Shown here one piece after another: positions 16,434 through 24,656 of a stretch of 32,792 bases of DNA; the stretch's first letter is position 1; each line of letters begins with the position of its first letter. Made by a program: the position numbers and the translations under genes. This DNA is from Neobacillus muris. GTDB taxonomy: Bacteria > Bacillota > Bacilli > Bacillales > Cytobacillaceae. The notes beneath the pieces are model-generated. The model saw only the letters and a program-made list of their open reading frames with translations, searched no databases and had not been told where the DNA came from. The stretch spans positions 1 through 32,792 of the forward strand of contig NZ_CALPDF010000050.1 of NCBI RefSeq assembly GCF_943193175.1, given 5' to 3'.

Positions 16434-16619
16434 ATGAAAATGTACAAATTAACAGCTTTCGAAGCAAACGGTGAAAAGATATTAGACGAAACCTTTCAGG
16501 CTGAAAATGATGATGCCGCCAAGAAACATGGAGAGCAATTTTTGGCAGAGAAGAACCTTTTAGATAAAACATATCGCTGCACATCTCCAGCGGGTAAACT
16601 GTTACTGTTCCATTCTTAA
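16434..16619 (+). CDS. yhzD: YhzD-like small protein
   Basis: A 61-residue soluble protein beginning MKMYKLTAFEANGEK and ending PAGKLLLFHS, recalling the YhzD family of bacilli in length and both ends. The start at 16434 has GGAGG eight bases upstream; the ATG at 16428 directly abuts the site. A beta-strand start and an acidic middle helix (ENDDAAKKHGEQFLAEK) can be seen, but no catalytic motif; function unknown. It is divergent from yhaQ and convergent with yhaR across a terminator. Confidence 0.75.
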   Translation: MKMYKLTAFEANGEKILDETFQAENDDAAKKHGEQFLAEKNLLDKTYRCTSPAGKLLLFHS

Positions 16620-16644
16620 AAAATCATCCATAAAACAAAGAAGG

Positions 16645-16677
16645 ATGACTCATCACGTGAAGTGTGAGTCATTCTTT
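16645..16677. terminator. terminator between yhzD and yhaR
   Basis: Eight-base stem atgactca/tgagtcat with a 12-base loop, extended outward by A/T-rich arms giving T-rich tails on both strands. It ends yhzD and probably yhaR. Confidence 0.7.
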
Positions 16678-16678
16678 C

Positions 16679-17470
16679 TCATTTACCGATAAATACAGGT
16701 TTTCTTTTTTCAATAAACGCTTGAATGCCTTCCTTATGATCCTTTGTTTCACGCATTTTTTGCTGTCCGAATTTCTCTAATTCCAAAATTTTTAACAATT
16801 GCGGCCGATTCTTCTCCGCAAGGATTTTCTTTGTTTTAATCATTGCTTGAATCGGGCGGCTTAACCAGTCCAGGGTCCGCATATGGAGTACCTCTTCAAT
16901 GCTGCCTTCTGCAACCTCTTGAATGAGCCCAAGCTTTAAAGCTTCCTCTGCACTCATCATTTTTCCATCCCAAATAATCTGTTTAGCTTTTGTTTCACCT
17001 AATCTTTTTTCCAAGAAAAAGTGAGCTCCGCCGTCTGGGATTAAACCAATCCCGATGAAGTTCATGGCCAGCTTGCTTGATTGATCTGCAATGATGTAGT
17101 CCGCAGCAAGAGCTAAACTGAAACCTAAGCCTGCCGCAGCACCAGATATCGCGCTTATTGTTAATTTGGGCATGCTGTAAAGAGTAATAATCAATTCGCT
17201 GATGCTGTCCATAATTAGAAAGAAATCGCTTCCATTCATATTTGAAAGCATGGTTTTAATATCACCGCCAGATGAAAAGGCCCGGCCCTTGCCTGTTATC
17301 ACGAGAATATCAATATCATCAGATTTACTTATTTCTTTCAGCCTGCAAACCATACCCCTAATCATTTCAACGTCCATAGCATTTAAGGCTTCAGGCCGAT
17401 TCATTTCAAGTGTTGCCACTCGTCCAGCCACCTTCAGATTTACCTTATCGGTTAAATAATTTAATGACAT
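16679..17470 (-). CDS. yhaR: crotonase-fold enzyme (enoyl-CoA hydratase/isomerase family), YhaR-like
   Basis: A 263-residue crotonase-superfamily protein. Oxyanion-hole segments are present (GRAFSSGGDIKTM and ISGAAAGLGFSLALAADY). The two glutamates that catalyse hydration in enoyl-CoA hydratases are absent: the first position is Ser in GLGFSLA, the second falls at Phe in MNFIGIGLIPDGG. The PDGG aspartate is kept, as in PaaG-type isomerases, so isomerase-like chemistry is more likely than hydration. The start at 17470 uses GGAGG seven bases upstream rather than an ATG at 17491. It is a single gene between yhzD and hemZ; the substrate is unknown. Confidence 0.85.
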   Translation of the reverse strand: MSLNYLTDKVNLKVAGRVATLEMNRPEALNAMDVEMIRGMVCRLKEISKSDDIDILVITGKGRAFSSGGDIKTMLSNMNGSDFFLIMDSISELIITLYSMPKLTISAISGAAAGLGFSLALAADYIIADQSSKLAMNFIGIGLIPDGGAHFFLEKRLGETKAKQIIWDGKMMSAEEALKLGLIQEVAEGSIEEVLHMRTLDWLSRPIQAMIKTKKILAEKNRPQLLKILELEKFGQQKMRETKDHKEGIQAFIEKRKPVFIGK

Positions 17471-17606
17471 AGGAACCCCTCCCCATTCCATTTTCCTTCT
17501 ACTCTATTATATAGGGAATGAAGTGAATAAAAAATAAAATTTCTTAATATATTGAATTTTTCATCCTATTCCAAGGGAACTCTTCTAAAAAAACTACCGA
17601 AAATAA

Positions 17607-17646
17607 AAGCACAGGTTTTTTCTTTAAAAAGAAATGGCCTGTGCTT
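17607..17646 (-). terminator. terminator of hemZ
   Basis: Nine-base perfect arms aagcacagg/cctgtgctt with a 22-base loop, followed on the minus strand by TTATTTT. Confidence 0.75.
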
Positions 17647-17677
17647 CCATAGTATCTTTGTTTTGGACTTACCATAT

Positions 17678-19189
17678 TTAAGCTGGTGCAGCTTTTTCGG
17701 AGAATATTTCCTCCAATATTTTTATTTTCTTTTCCGTATAATCTTCGTATCCTTCATTGTAGGATTTAGGATCCTTCGGATTGGCAAAATGAGTGATTTT
17801 TCCTGTTGCAGGATGGATAAATTTACTGGAGGCACCGCATCCTAACCCAAGGATCGTCTGCATCTCTTCCATGATCATAATGTTGTATATGCTTTCTTGA
17901 TTTGGGAGCGAATAGCCGACATTTTCCAAATTGCCAAGAATGTTTTTCTGCCTGTATAAATAATAAGGAACATAACCATGATTGATTGTCCAATCTTGGG
18001 CGAGCTCCATCATTTTTTCAACTTCGTCGCGTCCGGCCACTTTATATTTATTCTTATTCTTAGTCATTTCAGACGCTCTTTTAAAGGACAGCGTGTGGAC
18101 AGTCAATGATTCCGGCATCAATTTTTCAGTTTCGGCTAAAGAATGAGAGAATTCCTGGAGCCCTTCTCCCGGCAGCCCGATAATCAGGTCCATATTAATA
18201 TTATTCATGCCAAGTTCCCGGGCTAGGTGGAATTTATCTACGGTTTCCGTAACAGTATGGTGCCGTCCAATCGCCTTCAACGTTTCCTGTGTATAGGATT
18301 GCGGATTGATGCTGATACGGTCAATGTTCCATTTCTTAAGGATTTCCAATTTTTCAGGAGTAATCGTATCAGGACGCCCCGCTTCAACTGTAATTTCACG
18401 AATTTTGTCTACATCCGGGAATGATGAGTACATTTCTTCGTAAAGCATATCCATTTCTTCTGCGGTGATACTGGTAGGTGTTCCTCCTCCATAATAAACG
18501 GTTGTTATTCGGATTCCAGCCTCCCGAAGCCATTCACCCATTTTTCTCATTTCGTAATGAAGTCCTCCCAAGAATGAATCCACTGAACCTTGACGCCCGT
18601 TGATCGCATAGGCTGGAAATGTGCAGTAAGCACATTTTGTCGGACAAAAAGGGATGCCGATATAGATGCTGACTTCCTTTTTTAATGAATATAAATCCGG
18701 AACAACCGCCAGCTGACGGTCAACAATCTGCTGCATTAATTGGATTTTCTCATCCGTAATCAGGTACTCTTCCCGTAACTGCTGATGGGCCTGTTCCATT
18801 GGAACACCTTCCTGATTTTTCTTGTGAAGCAGCTTCGTCGGCCGGACTCCTGTTAGAATCCCCCATTTTTGCCTAATGTCCGTAAATTCTTGAAGGACCG
18901 TTAAATATACATGAGACACAGCGTTTTTCACTTGTTTGAAGCGTTCTTTTTCCGTTTCAGCCGGGAGTAGATCCTGCTCATAAGCAGACCTAAACACTTT
19001 TTCATCTGAATCTTGCAATTCCGCCGTAACCGCTAATTTATCTTGAACATTCAATTCGAATTTAATCTGAAAATCATGATGTTCATCAGCCGCTGCAATA
19101 ATCTCTGACTCTTCGAAAAACAAATTAGCAATCAGCTGCAACGGCCTGTTAAATCTTTCATCCTCTAGCCCAGTTATTAATATTCGCAA
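17678..19189 (-). CDS. hemZ: radical SAM coproporphyrinogen III dehydrogenase-like HemZ
   Basis: A 503-residue radical SAM enzyme very close to B. subtilis HemZ (about 501). The [4Fe-4S] cluster motif FCPTKCAYC (CX3CX2C, near 180-188) is followed by GGGTPTS, VEAGRPD, NPQSY and DLIIGLPGE. An N-terminal region of about 170 residues with TGVRPTKL is specific to HemZ. It is assigned to oxygen-independent haem synthesis (coproporphyrinogen III to protoporphyrinogen IX), although HemZ-type enzymes are less well proven than HemN. The start is set at TTG 19189: AAAGGTG lies six bases upstream, and the in-frame GTG at 19198 is part of that site. MRILITGLEDERFNRPL then matches the B. subtilis N-terminus. 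Confidence 0.92.
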   Translation of the reverse strand: MRILITGLEDERFNRPLQLIANLFFEESEIIAAADEHHDFQIKFELNVQDKLAVTAELQDSDEKVFRSAYEQDLLPAETEKERFKQVKNAVSHVYLTVLQEFTDIRQKWGILTGVRPTKLLHKKNQEGVPMEQAHQQLREEYLITDEKIQLMQQIVDRQLAVVPDLYSLKKEVSIYIGIPFCPTKCAYCTFPAYAINGRQGSVDSFLGGLHYEMRKMGEWLREAGIRITTVYYGGGTPTSITAEEMDMLYEEMYSSFPDVDKIREITVEAGRPDTITPEKLEILKKWNIDRISINPQSYTQETLKAIGRHHTVTETVDKFHLARELGMNNINMDLIIGLPGEGLQEFSHSLAETEKLMPESLTVHTLSFKRASEMTKNKNKYKVAGRDEVEKMMELAQDWTINHGYVPYYLYRQKNILGNLENVGYSLPNQESIYNIMIMEEMQTILGLGCGASSKFIHPATGKITHFANPKDPKSYNEGYEDYTEKKIKILEEIFSEKAAPA

Positions 19190-19220
19190 ACGAATCACCT
19201 TTCAAAAATAAACTCCCTTA

Positions 19221-19249
19221 AGTTTACAAAATCAAAATAGCAAGGTCAA
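19221..19249 (-). promoter_or_regulatory. candidate sigma-A promoter of hemZ
   Basis: On the minus strand TTGACC is followed after exactly 17 bases by TAAACT, about 30 bases before the hemZ start. The -35 is a 5/6 match and the -10 a 4/6 match. Confidence 0.55.
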
Positions 19250-19279
19250 TATAGTGGAAATGATTCACCAAAACAAAAA

Positions 19280-19308
19280 GATATCAAAGGCTTATAGCCC
19301 ATGATATC
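19280..19308 (-). terminator. terminator of yhaX
   Basis: Arms gatatca/tgatatc, extended by an inner ggct/agcc pairing after a small internal loop, with TTTTTG following on the minus strand. Confidence 0.65.
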
Positions 19309-19316
19309 CTGCTAAA

Positions 19317-20186
19317 TCATTTTTTTATGATTTTCATTTTTCTAAGAAACTCAATCGGCTGCTGCTTCCTAAAGTGCTCCTTGACCATATAAGCCACACC
19401 TTGCTCATTTTGCGATCTTGTGACCCAATCCGACGCTTTTTTCACTTCAAAATCCGCATTCCACATCGAGACACCCAGTCCTGCCGCTTCTATTAATGGA
19501 ATATCATCCCAACCGTCGCCAATGTAGACCATTTCCTTTAAGTCAAAGCCAATCTGGCTTCCAAGGTATGCTAACCCTGTAAGCTTTGATACGCCGGCCG
19601 GTACAATGTCCAAACGCAGCGGATCGAGCTGGATCGCCTCAATCTCAGTAAACATGGTCTTAAGTGCCTTCTTGGCATCTGCTAAGTCACGCTTTTCTTC
19701 AAAATAAACCTCAATTTTAGGAGGAGTCATTGGTTGTTCGTGCAAATATTCACTTAAGGAAGAGACAAATTGCTGGGAATATACAAACGGATCGCCTGTT
19801 GTAAATACGGTTTTTGCCAAAAGGCTATGATGAATTTTATATTTGTTGGCTAAAGAGAATTGTTCATGGACAAGGCGGATTTGACAAGGCAGGGCCTCTA
19901 GGAATTGAATGGTATCGTACGTAATATCTTCAGAAATGCGCTTGACATAAATCGGCTTTTTTTCTTCCCCGGCAATATATGCCCCCTGATGTGTCACCAA
20001 TGGTGTTGATATTTTTAATGCCTTGGCAATCTTTTTGGCTGCAGGAAAGGCACGAGAGGTAACCAGTGTTACATAGACCCCTTTTTGCTGCACATAGTCA
20101 ATCGCATCCTTCGTTGACTTATGGATTCTGCCATTTGTTTGAAGCACTGTACCATCAATATTTAACGCAAGCAAGCGATAGATCAT
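19317..20186 (-). CDS. yhaX: HAD-fold Cof-type protein YhaX with altered motif I
   Basis: A 289-residue protein of the Cof-type (HAD IIB) phosphatase family, resembling B. subtilis YhaX (about 288). Motif II is in VTSRAFPAAKKIAK, motif III at PAGVSKLTG, motif IV at GDGWDDIPLIEAAGLGVSM. Motif I reads LALNIDGT: the nucleophilic aspartate of DXDGT is asparagine (N9), which I also recall in B. subtilis YhaX. The classical phospho-aspartyl mechanism should therefore fail, and the protein may bind ligand or act differently. The start at 20186 has AAGGGGG six bases upstream, against an in-frame upstream ATG at 20270. It lies between yheA and hemZ on the same strand. Confidence 0.87.
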   Translation of the reverse strand: MIYRLLALNIDGTVLQTNGRIHKSTKDAIDYVQQKGVYVTLVTSRAFPAAKKIAKALKISTPLVTHQGAYIAGEEKKPIYVKRISEDITYDTIQFLEALPCQIRLVHEQFSLANKYKIHHSLLAKTVFTTGDPFVYSQQFVSSLSEYLHEQPMTPPKIEVYFEEKRDLADAKKALKTMFTEIEAIQLDPLRLDIVPAGVSKLTGLAYLGSQIGFDLKEMVYIGDGWDDIPLIEAAGLGVSMWNADFEVKKASDWVTRSQNEQGVAYMVKEHFRKQQPIEFLRKMKIIKK

Positions 20187-20296
20187 TACGTTGCCCCCTT
20201 GTTCTTGGTGGAAAATTCCTCTACTACCACTTTTATGTTTTTCCATGCATTTATAGAACAAACAGAGCAAGCAAATGGCACATGAAACAAAAAAGA

Positions 20297-20324
20297 TGCT
20301 TCCGATTTCACGAATCCGGAAGCA
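20297..20324 (-). terminator. terminator of yheA
   Basis: Eight-base stem tgcttccg/cggaagca with a 12-base loop; on the minus strand it is followed by tcttttttg. Confidence 0.8.
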
Positions 20325-20335
20325 CCCGATTGGGC

Positions 20336-20683
20336 CTAAAACTGGCCGTATAACTCTGCTAATGGTTTTAAAATAATTTGGTTTAATTCCCCAATCACCA
20401 TATTCATTCTTTGTTCTGCCTGCATAAGCCGGGTAATTTTTTCATTTTGCTGCACTTGCATTTCGATTGACTGTGCCGCCTGTACATCCTGCTCGGTGAT
20501 ATTCTGGCCGGCCATTTGCTTTTGCTGGAGGGTCATTTGAATTTGCCTGAACTGGTCAAATATTTGCTTGGCTGCCCGATCATCGTTTACCTCTTGATAC
20601 ACCTGCTGCAGTTCTCTAAACTCTTCACTTTGCCGGATGGCTGTTTCTAAGCTTTGTGCGGATTCATGTAAATTAATTGCCAC
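20336..20683 (-). CDS. yheA: YlbF/YheA-family helical protein
   Basis: A 115-residue all-helical, Gln-rich protein of the YlbF/YmcA family, closest to B. subtilis YheA (about 117): EFRELQQVYQEV, FDQFRQIQMTLQQKQ and a C-terminal IILKPLAELYG. Relatives YlbF and YmcA form a complex that affects phosphorelay and RNase Y; YheA itself has no assigned role. The start is GTG at 20683 with AAGGAG about ten bases upstream. It is divergent from the yheC/yheD cluster, which starts 146 bases away. Confidence 0.88.
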   Translation of the reverse strand: MAINLHESAQSLETAIRQSEEFRELQQVYQEVNDDRAAKQIFDQFRQIQMTLQQKQMAGQNITEQDVQAAQSIEMQVQQNEKITRLMQAEQRMNMVIGELNQIILKPLAELYGQF

Positions 20684-20758
20684 TTAAGTACACTCCTTCA
20701 TAAAACAATATTCCTAAACTATAACAAACTATTCGATGAAATGCGAGAATGTTCATCT

Positions 20759-20787
20759 CACCATTAGGCTGGCAATCACATACCATA
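20759..20787 (+). promoter_or_regulatory. sigma-K-like promoter of the yheC/yheD cluster
   Basis: CACC (20759-20762) and CATACCATA (20779-20787) are separated by 16 bases, matching the sigma-K pattern mACm-N16-CATAnnnTA at every defined position. The first start codon follows 43 bases after the -10. Late mother-cell transcription suits proteins linked with the spore coat. A sigma-E reading is less good because no ATATT-type -35 is visible. Confidence 0.6.
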
Positions 20788-20829
20788 CTACAAATGCCTA
20801 TTATATAGACGAAAAAATGAGGAGTGGTT

Positions 20830-22209
20830 ATGGCACCTTCACTAACCTCTTTATTAATAAAACCAGAGGATTCCTTACGACCAAATGATGGGTTCGTTCA
20901 GATATCCCGTCAATTAATGAAAGATTTAAACATCAAACAAGAGCAGCCAATAAAATTGGTTCTGGGAAAGAAAGAGATTAGCACAGCAGTTCAAGCCATT
21001 CAATCAGAAACTAAGGAGCTGGTGATGCCCAAAAGAATGATAGAAGCCTTTGGACTGCCTGTTCATCCCTACAAATTTCTGGCAAACTATCTGCCTGAGA
21101 AGAATACACTCTTTCTCGGCCCTGTTATTGGTCTTTTGACCGATTTTAAATTTGCAGCCGGCACCGAACCAGACTTTCGTTCTGTTCATGCCTTTTGTGA
21201 AGAACTGGACTATTGGATTCGTGAGATGGGCGGATTTTTTTATGTATTTTCCTATGAACAATTTCCTTCTCAAGGTTACTATTTTGAAAATGGAAAATGG
21301 ATTAGGGCAAACCTCTGCCTGCCGGATGTCATTTACAACCGAATCCATTCTCGTAAAGCGGAACACTCAGATTCCTTCAAGACATTTCGGAATACACTTG
21401 AGCAACTCGGAATTCCGATCTTTAATGACAGGTTTCTTTCAAAATGGGAAGTATACCTCGAACTGAACAAAGCGTTCCATTTATCCCCTTATTTGCCTGA
21501 AACTAAAATTTTCTCAAAAGAATCGTTAGTGGAAATGATTCAAAAATTTGAATCCGTGTTTGTTAAACCCGTCCACGGAAGCCAAGGGAGAAACATTATG
21601 AAGCTTATGAAAACGGCCGATAATCAATTTGCCCTTACGTCCTCTGCCAAACAACCAGCAGAAACTTCTGTGATTGACCTTTCCGTACCAGGGCTGTACC
21701 AATATATAAAACCAATGCTGCCGAATCGTTTGTATCTGGTTCAACAAGGGATATCCTTCTTAACATACGAATCCTGCCCAATGGATTTTCGGGTATTATG
21801 CCATAAAAAAAGTGATGACAGCTGGAAAGCAACCTCATCGTTGGCCCGAGTCTGTGCAAAAGATGAATTTGTTTCCAATTTGGCTAGAGGGGGAGCCGTC
21901 ATGCGGCCTTTGGCTGCCTTACTGTCTGGCATGGGCCGGCAGAAAGCGCAGGAAACACTCAACTGGATGAAAGAACTGGCTTGCAAAACCGCTGAACAAA
22001 TCGGAAATACCGAGCAAGGACTTGTAGGGGAACTGGGAATAGACATTGGAGTTGACGGAAGTGGCAAACCTTGGCTGATCGAGGTAAACTCCAAACCTTC
22101 GAAGGTGTTCGAAGACCATAAGGGAAAGATTAGACCCTCTGCAAAAGCGATTACGGCCATTTGTACAACTCTTGCTTTCGACTTTATGATAGAAAAGGAG
22201 GCTGGCTAA
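20830..22209 (+). CDS. YheD-like ATP-grasp protein, long form, copy 1
   Basis: A 459-residue protein of the YheC/YheD ATP-grasp family. An N-terminal region of about 95 residues (LRPNDGFVQISRQLM, VMPKRMIEAFG) precedes a LFLGPVIGLLT strand that begins the common part. ATP-grasp features are YNRIHSRKAE, the nucleotide loop KPVHGSQGRNI (near 247), DFRVL, and the metal-binding end GELGIDIGVDGSGKPWLIEVNSKPSK (ligand Glu and Asn near 418). ATP-grasp enzymes join a carboxylate, through an acyl phosphate, to an amine; no substrate is known for this family. The start at 20830 (GAGGAG site) is preferred over GTG 20824. First of four paralogues behind a sigma-K-like promoter; one base separates it from the next gene. 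Confidence 0.85.
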   Translation: MAPSLTSLLIKPEDSLRPNDGFVQISRQLMKDLNIKQEQPIKLVLGKKEISTAVQAIQSETKELVMPKRMIEAFGLPVHPYKFLANYLPEKNTLFLGPVIGLLTDFKFAAGTEPDFRSVHAFCEELDYWIREMGGFFYVFSYEQFPSQGYYFENGKWIRANLCLPDVIYNRIHSRKAEHSDSFKTFRNTLEQLGIPIFNDRFLSKWEVYLELNKAFHLSPYLPETKIFSKESLVEMIQKFESVFVKPVHGSQGRNIMKLMKTADNQFALTSSAKQPAETSVIDLSVPGLYQYIKPMLPNRLYLVQQGISFLTYESCPMDFRVLCHKKSDDSWKATSSLARVCAKDEFVSNLARGGAVMRPLAALLSGMGRQKAQETLNWMKELACKTAEQIGNTEQGLVGELGIDIGVDGSGKPWLIEVNSKPSKVFEDHKGKIRPSAKAITAICTTLAFDFMIEKEAG

Positions 22210-22210
22210 A

Positions 22211-23314
22211 TTGACAGCCATTGGAATTATGAGTTTGCACCTAGAAAGTGAGGCACCCTACATCAATGAGATAGCGGCGCTCGCCAAATCGTATGGAATG
22301 GAATGCTGCCGGTTTATTCCTTCCCGAATTCATCCACATACTCAACAGGTTAAAGGCATGAAGTATGATTCAGAAGCAAACGGCTGGATGGATGCAGAAT
22401 TTCCTGTCCCCGCTATTCTTTATGACCGCTGCTTTTATGGAGAGGATGAACATTCCAAGCAATGTTTAGCAATTGTATCCTGGTTAAAGAAGCGCGGAGA
22501 TGTCACCTTTTTAGGCTATGGACTGCCTAATAAACTGGAGCTATATGATACATTAAAGACTACCAAATTGTCTCCCTACTTGCCGCAGAGCCAGCCAGCG
22601 AATGACTCAAAAGCTGTATTAAAAGAACTGGCAGCCAAAGATAGAATCATTTTAAAGCCTATCAATGGATCGCAGGGGCATGGCATCTACTTTCTAAAGA
22701 GAAGTAACAAAACGATCCATGTCAAAACAGAAAAACAGAATAAATTAGTTTCGAGGATCTTTCCAAATGAATCGAAATTCATGAAATGGCTGGATTCATT
22801 AGTCACAAGATTCCCCTATATGATGCAGCCTTATTATGAATTATACAATCAAAACTTGCAGCCTTTTGATATTAGAGTACTGCTGCAAAAAAACGAACAA
22901 GGAAAATGGAGAGAGCTTGGCCGAGGGATTCGCATCGGACAGTCCGGGGGAATTTTATCAAATTTAAGTGCTGGCGGATCGGTTATTAGCTTTTCCGAAT
23001 GGATTTCTTCTTTGCCTCCTTCAAGCGCTGACTATATAAAGCAGGAATTGCATTATATTTTAACAGAGCTGCCGAAACTGCTAGAAAAGGAATTCCTGCC
23101 TTTATTTGAAATTGGGGCCGATATTGGCATCGCCAAAAACGGCTCCATTTGGATACTCGATATCAATTCAAAACCCGGGAGGAAGGTTCTGCTTCAAACT
23201 CACCCAGAGTTAGCGGAAACCCTGTACCGCGCTCCGCTCCTTTATGGAAGGTACCTTTCCCAGAAGGAACAAACAGAAAGGAAGAGCATCTATGCGAGAA
23301 CGTTATCACATTGA
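22211..23314 (+). CDS. yheC: YheC-like ATP-grasp protein, short form, copy 1
   Basis: A 367-residue short-form member lacking the N-terminal region of the long forms: it begins at the equivalent of the central domain (IGIMSLHLESE). ECCRFIPSRIHP and YDRCFYG resemble B. subtilis YheC (about 363). The nucleotide loop is KPINGSQGHGI (near 149), with FDIRVL and a C-terminal ILDINSKPGRK metal site in which Asp replaces the usual Glu before the Asn. The start is TTG, with AAAGGAGG nine bases upstream inside the previous gene. It overlaps the next gene by 23 bases. Closest counterpart of B. subtilis yheC in this cluster. Confidence 0.85.
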   Translation: MTAIGIMSLHLESEAPYINEIAALAKSYGMECCRFIPSRIHPHTQQVKGMKYDSEANGWMDAEFPVPAILYDRCFYGEDEHSKQCLAIVSWLKKRGDVTFLGYGLPNKLELYDTLKTTKLSPYLPQSQPANDSKAVLKELAAKDRIILKPINGSQGHGIYFLKRSNKTIHVKTEKQNKLVSRIFPNESKFMKWLDSLVTRFPYMMQPYYELYNQNLQPFDIRVLLQKNEQGKWRELGRGIRIGQSGGILSNLSAGGSVISFSEWISSLPPSSADYIKQELHYILTELPKLLEKEFLPLFEIGADIGIAKNGSIWILDINSKPGRKVLLQTHPELAETLYRAPLLYGRYLSQKEQTERKSIYARTLSH

Positions 23315-24656
23315 GGTTGTTCAAAATGACCAACTAATTGCTTTTTGCCCCCCCTCCCTTTTAAAGGAGCAACAGTTAAAACGAATGGCTTTCGGTTCAC
23401 TCTCTATGGAAATAGAATTTCTTCCGCATCCCGATAAACAGGATCGGATTGTCTTAAGCCGAGAAATACAAAAGGGATTAAAATTTCCTGATAGTCAACA
23501 AGCATTGCATGCCTTTATTGAAAATGAAACTCTTTATATTGGACCGCTGGTAGGAATTTTTACGGCAGGATTCATGGATGATCCCGCCAATCCTATAGGT
23601 GAACGAACCGAGTTCTTTAAAAAGCTCCTATCGGTCAATAAAACAGTTGGCGCCCTTCCATTCCTATTTGGTGATCACGATATCAACTGGGAGCAAGGGA
23701 CCATTGATGGATATTTTTATCAACAACATTCTTGGCATCGGCAGGAAGTTCCGTTCCCAAATGTTATTTACGACCGGCTGCCTAATCGGAAAATTGAGAG
23801 GAGCCCAAGGCTAATCAAAATCAAGCAGCGCCTGCAGAAGGAGTACTTAATTCCTTGGTTCAATCCCGGTTTTTTTAATAAACTCGATATTTATGACCGT
23901 TTGCAGCAGGATGACTCTGTAGACGGCTATCTACCGGAAACGCATCCATTCACTTCCTTCTCTTTAATTGAAACCATGCTGGCTAAGTATGGCCATGTTT
24001 ATATCAAGCCAAAAAACGGCAGCCTCGGCTTAGGAGTTCATCAAATTCTCTATGATAAGCATTCAACCGATTATTTCTGCCGATATCAAGATCAAGAAGG
24101 CATGAACCGTCTGCGGAAATTTCCCAGCCTTGAGCTATTGTTTAAATGGGTATTTCCGAATCAAACACTTGAAAATATGCTTGTGCAGCAAGGAATTCAT
24201 TTACTGCGAATAAACAGGCGTCCGGTAGATTTTCGGATCCATACAAATAAAGACGATTTAGGCAGCTGGCATGTATCGGCCATTGCCGCAAAAGTGGCCG
24301 GCCACGGCAGTGTCACCACCCACAAACGAAGCGGCGGAGAAGTTAAAACATTAAATGAAATATTCACCAAAGAGGAAGCAGAGCTTTATACAAAAAAGCT
24401 GTCGGATGCAGCCTTGCAATTAAGTAAAGTCCTGGAACAAAATGTTGAGGGCATCATTGGCGAAATTGGATTTGATTTAGGAATTGACCGCCATGGAGAC
24501 GTTTGGCTATTTGAGGCAAATTCAAAACCAGGCCGGTCCATCTTTAGCCATCCGAAATTAAAGCCATTTGATTTTGAAACACACAAGTTATCCCTGGCAT
24601 TTTCTATATTTTTAACAGAGCAAGCCTTACTGCATCCAGAGGAATTATATAAATGA
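23292..24656 (+). CDS. yheD: YheD-like ATP-grasp protein, long form, copy 2
   Basis: A 454-residue long-form member, equal in size to B. subtilis YheD (about 453), described as coat-associated. The N-terminal region is about 95 residues (IAFCPPSLLKE, RIVLSREIQKGLKFP), followed by LYIGPLVGIFTAG, YDRLPNRKIE, the nucleotide loop KPKNGSLGLGV (near 239), DFRIH, and GEIGFDLGIDRHGDVWLFEANSKPGR. All ATP-grasp landmarks are intact. ATG 23292 (site AGGAAGAG) is preferred over the in-frame ATG at 23244, which lies deep in the preceding gene. It overlaps yheC by 23 bases and the next gene by four, so the block is translationally coupled. Confidence 0.87.
   Translation: MRERYHIEVVQNDQLIAFCPPSLLKEQQLKRMAFGSLSMEIEFLPHPDKQDRIVLSREIQKGLKFPDSQQALHAFIENETLYIGPLVGIFTAGFMDDPANPIGERTEFFKKLLSVNKTVGALPFLFGDHDINWEQGTIDGYFYQQHSWHRQEVPFPNVIYDRLPNRKIERSPRLIKIKQRLQKEYLIPWFNPGFFNKLDIYDRLQQDDSVDGYLPETHPFTSFSLIETMLAKYGHVYIKPKNGSLGLGVHQILYDKHSTDYFCRYQDQEGMNRLRKFPSLELLFKWVFPNQTLENMLVQQGIHLLRINRRPVDFRIHTNKDDLGSWHVSAIAAKVAGHGSVTTHKRSGGEVKTLNEIFTKEEAELYTKKLSDAALQLSKVLEQNVEGIIGEIGFDLGIDRHGDVWLFEANSKPGRSIFSHPKLKPFDFETHKLSLAFSIFLTEQALLHPEELYK

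Noticed and set aside
19190..19198. GTG start for hemZ
   Set aside because: The GTG is part of the AAAGGTG ribosome site; TTG at 19189 is correctly spaced and aligns with known HemZ.
21004..22221. Several long minus-strand frames inside the first ATP-grasp genes
   Set aside because: They are antisense shadows of well-supported coding sequence, have no ribosome sites and encode implausible proteins.
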